The notes beneath the pieces are model-generated. The model was not told where the DNA came from. It saw only the letters and a program-made list of their open reading frames with translations, and searched no databases. Position numbers and translations under genes: made by a program. 32,536 nucleotides of DNA from Candidatus Omnitrophota bacterium (lineage in GTDB: Bacteria > Omnitrophota > Gorgyraeia > Aquiviventales > Aquiviventaceae), in assembly GCA_030697665.1 (NCBI GenBank), contig JAUYPJ010000003.1, positions 1 to 32,536 of the forward strand, given 5' to 3'. Shown in pieces: positions 16,144 through 23,308 of the stretch; positions within the stretch are counted from its first letter, which is position 1; every line of letters begins with the position of its first letter.

Positions 16144-16388
16144 TTCTTTCTCGTCGAAGCTGGGATTCGAAGGGAGCCGAGCCTCCAGGTGATTCACGAG
16201 CCGCGAGGAAGACGAGCGGCGACTTCCTCTGGGCAAGGCGGGCGGTGACCGGCGACTCGGCCCTAGCTGGAGTTAAGCCGAGGAGTCCCGAGCGAAGCGA
16301 GGGAAGCGAGCGTCCCTCGACCTGCGGTCTCGGGATCGTCGCCCAGGATGGTGAGGGCGACGAGAGGCGCAGAATCCCAGCCTCTCCG
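16124..16388 (+). repeat. tRNA-Ser(GCU) end, inverted copy and direct copy
   Basis: TTCGAATCCCAGC (16124-16136) is repeated inverted at 16159-16171. The last 17 bases, GAATCCCAGCCTCTCCG (16127-16143), recur exactly at 16372-16388, 245 bases on. The interior is about 65 bases of unique sequence plus the second 132-bp repeat copy. Confidence 0.8.
16237..16368. repeat. 132-bp exact repeat, copy 2
   Basis: Base-for-base identical to 15213-15344. Here it is followed almost at once by the direct copy of the tRNA-Ser(GCU) end, whereas copy 1 follows directly on the inverted copy of its tRNA. Confidence 0.85.
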
Positions 16389-16427
16389 TACATTCGCTAC
16401 ACGAACGCGGTCCAAGAAACAAAGTTG

Positions 16428-16667
16428 ATGGAGCCTCTCTCTGGGAAATCCAGGCTCGTCGCCCTCCTGCTGTGCTTCTTCGTGGGGTGGTTCGGCGCCC
16501 ATCGCTTTTATGTCGGAAAGATCGGAACAGGCGTCTTGATGCCGTTGACGCTTGGCGGATTCTTGGGGATCTGGGTCGTGATCGATCTCATTTTCCTCGC
16601 GTGCGGGATCTTTCGCGACAAGAAGGGAAGAAGGGTCTTCCGGTGGTTTGAGGAAGGCTCGATGTGA
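16428..16667 (+). CDS. TM2 domain membrane protein
   Basis: 79-residue protein with a TM2 domain: SRLVALLLCFFVGWFGAHRFYVG forms the first hydrophobic segment with the typical GxHRFYxG turn, and LGIWVVIDLIFLACGIF the second, separated by a short polar/Gly turn. Role unknown; TM2 proteins are small inner-membrane proteins. ATG 16428 is chosen because the frame upstream is the translated tRNA-flanking repeat. It ends 11 bases before dnaX, overlapping its ribosome-binding region. Confidence 0.88.
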   Translation: MEPLSGKSRLVALLLCFFVGWFGAHRFYVGKIGTGVLMPLTLGGFLGIWVVIDLIFLACGIFRDKKGRRVFRWFEEGSM

Positions 16668-16678
16668 TGGAGAGGTCG

Positions 16679-18382
16679 ATGAGTGACCTGCCGATTGCGA
16701 GGAAATACCGTCCACAGACGTTCGGCGAGATCGTCGGACAGCCCCACGTCGCCTCGACGCTCTCCCGGGCCCTGGAGAGCCGGCGCATCGCCCAGGCCTA
16801 CCTCTTTACGGGACAACGGGGGGTGGGCAAGACCTCTGCCGCGCGCATCCTGGCCAAGAGCCTCAACTGTGCTGCAGGCCCGACCGCGACGCCGTGCGGC
16901 CGCTGCCCAAGCTGTGAGCAGATCACCCAGGGGACCAGCCTGGATGTCCTCGAAATCGACGGCGCGTCCAACCGTGGGATCGACGAAATCCGTGACCTTA
17001 GAGCCTCAGTGCCCTTTGCGCCCGTCACCGGGCCGTTCCGGATCTACATCATTGATGAGGTCCATATGCTCACCACGGAAGCGTTCAATGCGTTGCTCAA
17101 GACGCTGGAGGAACCGCCCGCGCACGTGAAGTTCATCTTCGCCACCACCGCAGCCCACAAGGTGCCCGCGACGATCCTGTCGCGTTGCCAGCGGTTTGAC
17201 TTCCGTCGGATCGAGGTGGCGACCATCGTCGAGGCCCTGAGGCGGATCGCCCACGCCGAACAGATCCAGCTCGATGAGCCTGCCCTCTATGCGGTGGCGC
17301 GCGCTTCGGAGGGGAGCCTGCGGGATGCCGAGGTGGTCCTCGAGCAGCTCGCGACGTTCGCCACGGGAACGGTCACCGAAGCGACGGTGACGGAGCTGCT
17401 GGGGGCGATTGAATCAGAGGCGCTCACAGGGCTCATGCAAGCGATCGTCGAGCGCAATCCAATCCAGGCCCTCCAGGTTCTCACGGCGCAGTTCGATCAG
17501 GGTAAGGACGTCTCGCTCCTCATCACCGGGATGCTGCGATACCTGCGCAACCTCCTCATCCTCTCCAGCACGAAGGAGGCCCCCGAGCGAACACGGCTCC
17601 TGGCCCGTCTGATCGATGAGCCCGCGGACCGCCTCGCGCGACTCGAGGAGCAGGCCGGCCGTTCCACGCCGCAAGAGCTCTTGCTGTGGCTGCAGATGGC
17701 GACGGGCGCCTATGAGTTGGTCCGGCGAACACCGCTGGGGCAGACCATCGCGGAGCTGTTGGTCATCAAGCTGGCAACGCGAGAGCAGTGGCAGTCGCTG
17801 GATCAGATCAGCCGCCGACTGGAAGGGCTGAGGGGACCGGCCGTGCTGCACGACAGGGTGGAACCCCAACATCGCCCCGCGTTCGCGCCCCAAGACGCCG
17901 AAGGGCAGGGATCCTTCCCGCGTCCCGATACGCCGAGCCCTTCGCCGTTGCAGGCCGCTGTTCCCTCAGGAGACCGTGAGGCGGGCGGAACGGTTTCGGA
18001 GATGATGCCATCCGACGCGCTCCTGACGATGTGGCCGGCGTTCCTTGAACGGTTAGGGGCGCAGAAGATGTCGCTCGCGGCGTACCTGGCTGACGCAAAG
18101 CCTCTGGACGTCAACGGGGGTGTCTTGACGATCGGTCTCCCTGGATTTGCTCTGCACCATGAGGTGTTGAGTGTGGCGGAGAACCGCCGCCTCATCGATC
18201 GGCTGCTCAGTGAGGTGTACCAGACGCCTCTCCACGTCCAGTACGCCACACTGCCAGAACCGGCCGCGCCACAGGCGACGGCAGCCCCCTCACTGGGTGG
18301 TCAGCCGACGGTCTCGCCGGTCGTCCAGGAGATCGTGAATCTGTTCAACGCGACGATCCTGGATCGTCCCCGTCCGGCCTGA
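16679..18382 (+). CDS. dnaX: DNA polymerase III subunit gamma/tau
   Basis: Clamp-loader ATPase of 567 residues. The AAA+ core starts MSDLPIARKYRPQTFGEIVGQ and has Walker A GQRGVGKTS (residues 45-53), the four-Cys zinc module in SLNCAAGPTATPCGRCPSCEQ, Walker B IYIIDEVHML, and the SRC sensor TILSRCQRF. Domain III and a Pro-rich linker (about residues 395-450) follow, then a C-terminal domain as in tau. ATG 16679 is preferred for the GGAGAGG 4-10 bases upstream; GTG 16664 and ATG 16667 add five residues. I see no A-rich slippery site, so only full-length product is expected. recR follows. Confidence 0.95.
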   Translation: MSDLPIARKYRPQTFGEIVGQPHVASTLSRALESRRIAQAYLFTGQRGVGKTSAARILAKSLNCAAGPTATPCGRCPSCEQITQGTSLDVLEIDGASNRGIDEIRDLRASVPFAPVTGPFRIYIIDEVHMLTTEAFNALLKTLEEPPAHVKFIFATTAAHKVPATILSRCQRFDFRRIEVATIVEALRRIAHAEQIQLDEPALYAVARASEGSLRDAEVVLEQLATFATGTVTEATVTELLGAIESEALTGLMQAIVERNPIQALQVLTAQFDQGKDVSLLITGMLRYLRNLLILSSTKEAPERTRLLARLIDEPADRLARLEEQAGRSTPQELLLWLQMATGAYELVRRTPLGQTIAELLVIKLATREQWQSLDQISRRLEGLRGPAVLHDRVEPQHRPAFAPQDAEGQGSFPRPDTPSPSPLQAAVPSGDREAGGTVSEMMPSDALLTMWPAFLERLGAQKMSLAAYLADAKPLDVNGGVLTIGLPGFALHHEVLSVAENRRLIDRLLSEVYQTPLHVQYATLPEPAAPQATAAPSLGGQPTVSPVVQEIVNLFNATILDRPRPA

Positions 18383-18426
18383 TGGGCCACGGCCTGCGGA
18401 TACCGTGAGGGGAGGGAGGAGGTGGC

Positions 18427-19029
18427 ATGGCAGCTGCCAGACCGCTCATGCGGTTGCTCGAGGCGCTTGAGAAGCTGCCGGGGGTGGGTCCTCGCTCGGC
18501 GGAGCGGATGGCGTTCTATCTCTTGCGGACGTCACGAGGGGAAGCGCAACAACTCGCCCAGGCGATCCTTGATGCGAAGGACCATCTGCGATTCTGCAGC
18601 GTCTGCTTTAACCTGAGTGAGGCGGAGCGCTGCGAGATCTGCAACGATCCTGCACGGGATCCTGCGGTCCTCTGCGTAGTCGAGGAGCCAAAAGACGTCC
18701 TCGCGATCGAGAAGACCGGCGCGTACCGCGGACTCTATCACGTGCTCCTGGGCGCCATTGCGCCGCTCGATGGGATCGGACCGGAACTGTTGAAGATCGA
18801 CGAGCTGGTGCGTCGGTTGTCGTCGGACGGCCTGATCCAGGAAGTCATCCTCGCGACGGATGCCGACAAGGAGGGCGAGACGACCGCCGCCCACCTCTCG
18901 AAGGTGCTTCGCCCGACCGGTCTGCGGGTGAGCCGAATCGCTTCCGGTATCCCCGTGGGCAGCCATCTGGAATACGCTGACCAGGCGACCCTGGCTCGCG
19001 CCCTCGAAGGTCGCCGCGAGCTTACTTAA
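18427..19029 (+). CDS. recR: Recombination mediator RecR
   Basis: 200-residue RecR: N-terminal helix-hairpin-helix LEKLPGVGPRSAERMAFYLL, zinc finger CSVC...CEIC, and Toprim domain with VVEEPKDVLAIEKTGAYRGLYHVL and EVILATDADKEGETTA. It loads RecA with RecF/RecO at gaps. In place of the common ATNPTVEGE-type Toprim segment it reads ATDADKEGE, closer to topoisomerase motifs. An excellent GGAGG precedes ATG 18427. The ybaB/ebfC gene usually between dnaX and recR is missing; only 44 bases separate them. Confidence 0.95.
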   Translation: MAAARPLMRLLEALEKLPGVGPRSAERMAFYLLRTSRGEAQQLAQAILDAKDHLRFCSVCFNLSEAERCEICNDPARDPAVLCVVEEPKDVLAIEKTGAYRGLYHVLLGAIAPLDGIGPELLKIDELVRRLSSDGLIQEVILATDADKEGETTAAHLSKVLRPTGLRVSRIASGIPVGSHLEYADQATLARALEGRRELT

Positions 19030-19067
19030 CGTTCCTGTAACGCCCTCACCTTCAACGGAACGCCCAG

Positions 19068-19256
19068 TTAGCGGGCGCCCCCCTTGCGCTTTGCAAAGCA
19101 CTCCTTGCAGTAGACCGGACGATCTCCGCTGGGCTTGAAGGGGACCTCGCACTCCTTGTTGCAGTCCCCGCAGGTCGCCTTGTGCATCTCCCGGGGCCGC
19201 CCGCCGAACCCCCCGCTGCCTCCACCAAATCCACCACTACCTTGCTGGAACGACAT
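19068..19256 (-). CDS. CxxC-x17-CxxC zinc-ribbon mini-protein
   Basis: 62 residues. A Gly/Phe/Gln-rich N terminus (MSFQQGSGGFGGG) leads to a zinc ribbon in which CGDC and CKEC are separated by exactly 17 residues with the conserved core VPFKPSGDRPVYC. This matches the CxxC-x17-CxxC family, common in uncultured and environmental lineages and of unknown role; nucleic-acid binding is plausible. The ATG at 19256 has a strong GAGGAGG just upstream; a longer frame (to 19292) has no such site. Confidence 0.85.
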   Translation of the reverse strand: MSFQQGSGGFGGGSGGFGGRPREMHKATCGDCNKECEVPFKPSGDRPVYCKECFAKRKGGAR

Positions 19257-19496
19257 CGCTCCTCCTCGTTCACTCACTTCCACCGATTGCACACGATCCC
19301 ACGATCTCCTGACCTTCCGTCGAACCGTTCCCCCTCACCAGGACCGTTCTCCGTGGTCCCATCACCTCCCTGTTTGCAGGATCCTCAACTAGGATACGCC
19401 ATTTCCACCCGCAGCGCAAGCTCTAAAGCCGTTCCGCGTTGACTCACATTACATGTTACCGAACGAGATCAGCCCCAACGTAAGTGGGAATGCTCG

Positions 19497-19883
19497 TTAT
19501 GCGCTTTTGTCCAGGCACCACATCACCCCGCCGCGGCACGCGATGAAGAGAAACACGAAACAGTAGAGGGCCGCCAGCTCGCCCTTGTTGATGGCCGGGA
19601 AAAACTCCTGGCCGAATTGGAACTTCCAGTGAAACTGGAAATACGCCACGGCCATGGTGCCACTCGCCAGGAAAGCCGCCCAGCGGGTCTGGAAGCCCGC
19701 CAGCACAAGCCCGCCGCCGATCAGCTCGACGAGCCCGCCAAACCACAGTTGAGATCCCACCGCGGGCTGGAACTCGCTCAGGATGCCCAAGATCTTCTGG
19801 GCTCCGTGAAACGCGAACATCGATCCCGCGACGATGCGCAGGAACGCGTAGGCCTGGTCGGTGTACTTGGCCAGTTGATTCAT
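19497..19883 (-). CDS. DoxX family membrane protein
   Basis: 128 residues, four hydrophobic segments, starting with YAFLRIVAGSMFAFHGAQKILG, the DoxX hallmark, then GGLVELIGGGLVLAGF, AAFLASGTMAVAYF and LYCFVFLFIACRGG. DoxX proteins are small inner-membrane proteins linked to redox or quinone-associated processes; the exact job is unclear. AAAGGAGG lies six bases before ATG 19883. Confidence 0.9.
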   Translation of the reverse strand: MNQLAKYTDQAYAFLRIVAGSMFAFHGAQKILGILSEFQPAVGSQLWFGGLVELIGGGLVLAGFQTRWAAFLASGTMAVAYFQFHWKFQFGQEFFPAINKGELAALYCFVFLFIACRGGVMWCLDKSA

Positions 19884-19928
19884 CCATCGCCTCCTTTGTT
19901 GCTGTGAAGGAAAAATCGAAGAAAAAGC

Positions 19929-19962
19929 GGGACGGTTCTCTTTTCAAAATGAGAACCGTCCC
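19929..19962. repeat. REP-like perfect hairpin
   Basis: GGGACGGTTCTC (19929-19940), ten-base loop TTTTCAAAAT, GAGAACCGTCCC (19951-19962). Symmetric, so it can act on both strands; could be a terminator for the minus-strand gene upstream or a REP-type sequence of the kind spread by Y1 (REP-associated) transposases. Confidence 0.65.
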
Positions 19963-20005
19963 TAGCCTGACTGTCGAAAGGGCGATCGCTCGACGGCCGC
20001 GTGAA

Positions 20006-20257
20006 TCAGAGTCCTCCCCCGGGATCGCCGGACCCGCATGCCCCCAGCTGATCACCGTGCCCCAAATGTCCGCTGACTGCGGGAGATGGAACCAACAACT
20101 CCTTTTCGTCTTCCGTCCCAGGCTTGTGACATATCCTGACCTTTTCCACCCCCCCAGACCCGTTGGGGGACTCCGCATGAGCAGCCGGGAACCAGTAGGC
20201 AAGGGTCATTCCGAGCAATCCAGTGGCCACACCCACTGTTTTGAGCGCTCGTTTCAT
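20006..20257 (-). CDS. Small secreted CHKPG...HGD protein
   Basis: 83 residues. A Sec signal peptide (MKRALKTVGVATGLLGMTLAYWFPAAHA) is followed by a compact domain with VRICHKPGTEDEKELLVP and GHLGHGDQLGAC: two Cys and several His spaced as in small exported proteins with a CHxPG...AHLxHGDxxGxC pattern. The function is unknown; metal or ligand binding outside the cytoplasm is plausible. AGAGGAGG precedes ATG 20257. Confidence 0.75.
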   Translation of the reverse strand: MKRALKTVGVATGLLGMTLAYWFPAAHAESPNGSGGVEKVRICHKPGTEDEKELLVPSPAVSGHLGHGDQLGACGSGDPGGGL

Positions 20258-20404
20258 CTGATGCCTCCTCTTATGGAATCACCACACGTGAGCCTGTTCC
20301 ACCAATCACCGGAGTCCAACTCAGAAGTCAGTATGGGTATGGCCATGGGATTTGTCAACGTCTACTACATATGAGCGGATCCTATAGCGTGGGCGGTCCT
20401 TCCG

Positions 20405-20662
20405 CTTCCAGGTCAGGAGGAATTCGGTGTCCTGAGCTAGCCCCGAATTCCCCATCAGGTCGAGGCCACGTCCATCGTCTTCGGTGAGGCGAACGCTCCT
20501 GAAGCGGCTGCCATCGAGGCAGCCGCGGAATGGCCGACCGCCAACGCGTTCGGCATTCCGCAGCCACACCGACTGTGGCTGCTGCACCGAGCGCAGCGGG
20601 CGCTCGGCCTTCTCGTCCTCTCCAGGGAGAAAAAGTAAATACCAGGGGCTTACGCCCCTGGC
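20405..20662. ncRNA. Candidate structured RNA (six consecutive stems, one crossing pair)
   Basis: Consecutive helices: TCAGGA (20413-20418)/20430-20435 crossing GGAATTCGG (20419-20427)/20443-20451; GCGGCTGCC (20504-20512)/20518-20526; GGAATGGCCGA (20527-20537)/TCGGCATTCC (20550-20559); GCAGCCACA (20560-20568)/20574-20582; GAGCGC (20589-20594)/20600-20605; CCAGGGGC (20642-20649)/20654-20661. All but one are perfect. A 122-codon frame on the minus strand (20321-20689) covers it, but such a chain of palindromes is unlike coding DNA. The strand is undecided. HEARO/omega-RNA-like transposon RNA is one thing to test; I cannot confirm it. Confidence 0.45.
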
Positions 20663-20689
20663 GATAAAAATAGATGAACTCCGCTCCAA

Positions 20690-21151
20690 GTAGGCCGATC
20701 CTCGGCCAATCTCTGGAGCGAATGCGGCTTTATCCTAGCACCCTATCCTGCTACAGGACAAGGAGGCGCTTCCTCTGAGAGGCGCGCCTAGCCGCCAGTT
20801 CCACCGCATGGCGGGAAGCTTCTACGGCTTACTTGCTGGCCAAATCTCTGGACGTTTTGTCCCGTTTGTCCAGTATATCTTCCACCATATCGACGTAACA
20901 AGCAATGAGGCAAAGAGATGGGCTTGTCCATCTCAACTTAACGGACAAGCCCACAGCTACCGGACCGAGAAGCGGACGAGGGGAGAAGAGGCTGTCTTCT
21001 TGGGCTTCCAGTGTTCCTCGATGTTGGGTGAGTAGCGGAGCATGCCGTCATGACCTTCCCCCGTTTATTGGGCCACAGTGACGGGGTCCGTCGTGATCGG
21101 CGGAAGGGCGGCCAGGAAAACGCAACCTACCACGACGTGTTTACCCATCGC
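20690..21151. other. Gene-free stretch with one perfect hairpin
   Basis: No convincing gene. The only marked structure is TGGGCTTGTCC (20919-20929) with its complement at 20943-20953, a perfect 11-bp hairpin without a following T-run, and a weaker GCTCCA/TGGAGC pair around 20684-20718. A 75-codon plus-strand frame spans the hairpin and looks accidental. Confidence 0.5.
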
Positions 21152-21535
21152 TTATAGTGAGCAACTGTGTTCCGATTTTCCACCAAAGTGATGACGGTTT
21201 TTTGCGATCCATGTATAGACGGGAACCCCGAGCAGGGAAACGCCGGGAACATACAGGATCAGCGCCGGCACGAACGTCAGCGGTAAGTGGACCATGATAT
21301 CGCGGACGGCAAAAAAGCCACCGTAGGCCTTCCCGTCCTGCCGTATGGACACCATTCGTCGTTGTGTCTCTTCGTCAGAGAGCTGAGGAAATGTCTCCTG
21401 CAGACCAGGCTCTGATCGAGCTCGCCAACCCATCCGGTGCAGCCAATCCAACCGCTTCCCCAGCTTGATGGCGCGCTGACAGAAGCCGCATTCCCCATCA
21501 AAAATCACGGTGCGGGAGCAGGGTTTCACGGTCAT
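21152..21535 (-). CDS. DCC-family thiol-disulfide oxidoreductase-like protein (DUF393)
   Basis: 127 residues. The N-terminal FDGECGFCQRAI contains the DxxCxxC signature that names the DCC family, after a beta strand TVIFDG; the rest has the expected MVSIRQDGKAYGGFFAVRDIM and a hydrophobic C-terminal half ending VYTWIAKNRHHFGG. Substrate unknown. ATG 21535 follows a GAGG at good distance; ATG 21550 is the alternative. Confidence 0.85.
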   Translation of the reverse strand: MTVKPCSRTVIFDGECGFCQRAIKLGKRLDWLHRMGWRARSEPGLQETFPQLSDEETQRRMVSIRQDGKAYGGFFAVRDIMVHLPLTFVPALILYVPGVSLLGVPVYTWIAKNRHHFGGKSEHSCSL

Positions 21536-21728
21536 GTGAGCCTCATGCACCTGCCAGGCTTCATCACCCCATCACCCCATTGCCCTTCCCCACGACAACT
21601 GGGCCAGTCGGGTCGTGTCGCCCATCTCCGCCAGGAACAGCGTGGTACACGTCGTCGGGAGAACGCGCGGATCCATCAATCATTCCCTCTTGCTGTTGAC
21701 GGTTTTTTCAGGTCACGCGCACAATGGT

Positions 21729-22208
21729 TCAATGCCCACGCATGGCTTCCTGCTTTGCCACGGCGCTTTCTGGATGCATGTAGGCACTCAATGCGTCCCA
21801 GGTCTTCGCTCCCACAACCCCATCCGGCTCCAGGCTGTGGGCGTTCTGGAATTCGATCAGCGCGGTATGGGTGCGGTGGCCAATGAGACCATCAAGTGGC
21901 CCGGGGTCGAAACCGGCTTGTTTGAGTGCCCGCTGGACCTGCTTCACCCGCTTGGCCGAGCGCAGGCGGTACTCCTGAATCGCTTCGTGGATGTCCTCGC
22001 CCTCTCCTGTCCGAGGGCTCTCTGCGGCGCGGGGTGTCGCCGGCTGCGAAGTGCTCCGAACCGACGTTGCTGAGCGTGGCTGGTTCTTCAGATCCGTCTT
22101 TTGGATCGCATCAGAACGAGTGAGGAACCAACCAATCCCTTCTCGGAACGGGCCAACGAGAAAGAGCAATAACCCGACACAGGTTGAGAGGATGAGGAAC
22201 CGCTTCAT
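21729..22208 (-). CDS. Membrane-anchored peptidoglycan-binding (PGBD) protein
   Basis: 159 residues. An N-terminal hydrophobic anchor (RFLILSTCVGLLLFLVGPF) precedes a Ser/Pro/Arg-rich linker and a C-terminal PG_binding_1 repeat: VKQVQRALKQAGFDPGPLDGLIGHRTHTALIEFQ and EPDGVVGAKTWDAL. It likely sits in the inner membrane and binds cell wall through the periplasmic domain. No enzymatic domain is present. Confidence 0.88.
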   Translation of the reverse strand: MKRFLILSTCVGLLLFLVGPFREGIGWFLTRSDAIQKTDLKNQPRSATSVRSTSQPATPRAAESPRTGEGEDIHEAIQEYRLRSAKRVKQVQRALKQAGFDPGPLDGLIGHRTHTALIEFQNAHSLEPDGVVGAKTWDALSAYMHPESAVAKQEAMRGH

Positions 22209-22342
22209 TCAACACGACATCCTTGGCGACGTGTCTCCCCCACGGCATGCGCAAGTCACCTCACACCCCCCTCAATGACGTGGTCACGGAGTATGCGGCT
22301 CCAACGAAGCTTTGGACAGTTGGCGGGCCTGGCCTGCGGCGG

Positions 22343-23308
22343 CTATCGCGAGTCCACAGGGGGGTGCCCCTTGCGGTCTAGCCACTCGATGATGCCCCGG
22401 ATGCTCCCGGTGGCCAGGGCGATGCTGGTATCGGCCGCGCCGTAGTAAAGCCGCAGGGTGTCGCCGTCGGGCTCGACGGTGTAGCCGCAGGGGAAGACGA
22501 CTTTGCCCACGTCGCCGTGGCGCTCGTAGTCTGCCTCTGGACCGAAGAGCCACTCGTCGCAGCGCAGCAGGCAGCGCTCGGGACTCTTGAGGTCCATGAG
22601 CGCCGCGCCCAGGCGGTAGATGCACCCCGCCGCGGTCATCCGCACGCCGTGATACAGCAGCAGCCAGCCGCGGTCCGTCTCGATGGGCGGGGGGGAGATC
22701 CCCACCTTGCCGGCATCCCACCAGCCACCCCGGCGCGCCGGGAGGATCAGCTTGTGGCTGCCCCAGTGGCGCAGGTCCGGCGAGTAGGAGATCCAGATGT
22801 GCGCGCCGGTGTGGCTGACCGGCCGGTGGATCAGCGCCCAGCTGTCGCCGATGCGGTGAGGGAAGAGCGCGGCGTCCTTGTCCTCCGGCGGCACAATCAT
22901 GCCGAAGTGCTCGAACGCGCGGAAGTCCGCAGTCAGCGCCAGCGACACGCCGGGACCGCCCTCCGCGTAGGATGTGTAGAGCACCGCGTAGCGGCCGAGT
23001 TCCTGAACGTAGGTGATGCGGGGGTCCTCGATGCCCCAGAGCTCCTCGGGGCGCTTCTTTGGGTCGGGGGCCAGGGTCGGCTCCGGGTCGATGAGCCAGC
23101 CGTCGATGCCGTTGGCCGAGCGCGCCGCGCACAGGTGCGAGTGCCCGCGGTGATCCTCCACGCGGCAGAGCAGCAGCGTGGTCCCGTCCGGCAGAAGCAC
23201 CGCGCCGGGGTTGAAGACGGTGTTGACGGGATAGGGCCAGTCCCGGGCTGTGAGGATGGGATTGCGCTGGTGGCGGACCAACAGGGCGGCGTTCGCGTCA
23301 GCGCTCAT
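22343..23308 (-). CDS. GH130-family mannoside phosphorylase/hydrolase
   Basis: Five-bladed beta-propeller glycosidase of 321 residues with GH130 landmarks: NPGAVLLPDGTTLLLCRVEDHRG, then ELWGIEDPRITYV carrying the catalytic Asp, KDAALFPHRIGDSW, and GISPPPIETDRGWLLLYHG. Family members split beta-linked mannosides by phosphorolysis or hydrolysis. The ATG overlaps the stop of the upstream glycosyltransferase fusion (ATGA), so the two are translationally coupled; a shared mannoside or oligomannan as product and substrate is a reasonable inference. Confidence 0.9.
   Translation of the reverse strand: MSADANAALLVRHQRNPILTARDWPYPVNTVFNPGAVLLPDGTTLLLCRVEDHRGHSHLCAARSANGIDGWLIDPEPTLAPDPKKRPEELWGIEDPRITYVQELGRYAVLYTSYAEGGPGVSLALTADFRAFEHFGMIVPPEDKDAALFPHRIGDSWALIHRPVSHTGAHIWISYSPDLRHWGSHKLILPARRGGWWDAGKVGISPPPIETDRGWLLLYHGVRMTAAGCIYRLGAALMDLKSPERCLLRCDEWLFGPEADYERHGDVGKVVFPCGYTVEPDGDTLRLYYGAADTSIALATGSIRGIIEWLDRKGHPPVDSR

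Noticed and set aside
14911..16236. 441-codon open frame on the minus strand
   Set aside because: It is antisense to three tRNA-Ser genes, tRNA-Arg and the TadA-like gene, and contains translated tRNA sequence (GGIRTH-type peptides), a well-known artefact.
15213..16368. CRISPR array
   Set aside because: The repeats are two 132-bp copies 1024 bases apart, not short regularly spaced repeats, and no cas gene is present.
14711..16388. Integrated prophage or large island at the tRNA genes
   Set aside because: Direct copies of tRNA ends are present, but the intervals are only 150-250 bases and hold no integrase or cargo.
16245..16427. N-terminal extension of the TM2 protein
   Set aside because: It is translated repeat and tRNA-flank sequence; the domain starts at the ATG at 16428.
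16144..16427. Signal recognition particle RNA next to tRNA-Ser and dnaX
   Set aside because: The conserved SRP loop sequence is absent; the stretch is the tRNA-flanking repeat.
16679..18382. Programmed frameshift for a short DnaX form
   Set aside because: No A-rich slippery heptamer with downstream hairpin could be found.
19456..20202. 248-codon minus-strand frame
   Set aside because: Overlaps the DoxX gene and the secreted-protein gene in another frame; the DoxX and signal-peptide frames are clearly the real ones.
20808..21035. 75-codon plus-strand frame
   Set aside because: Spans a perfect hairpin, lacks a ribosome-binding site and any recognisable motif.
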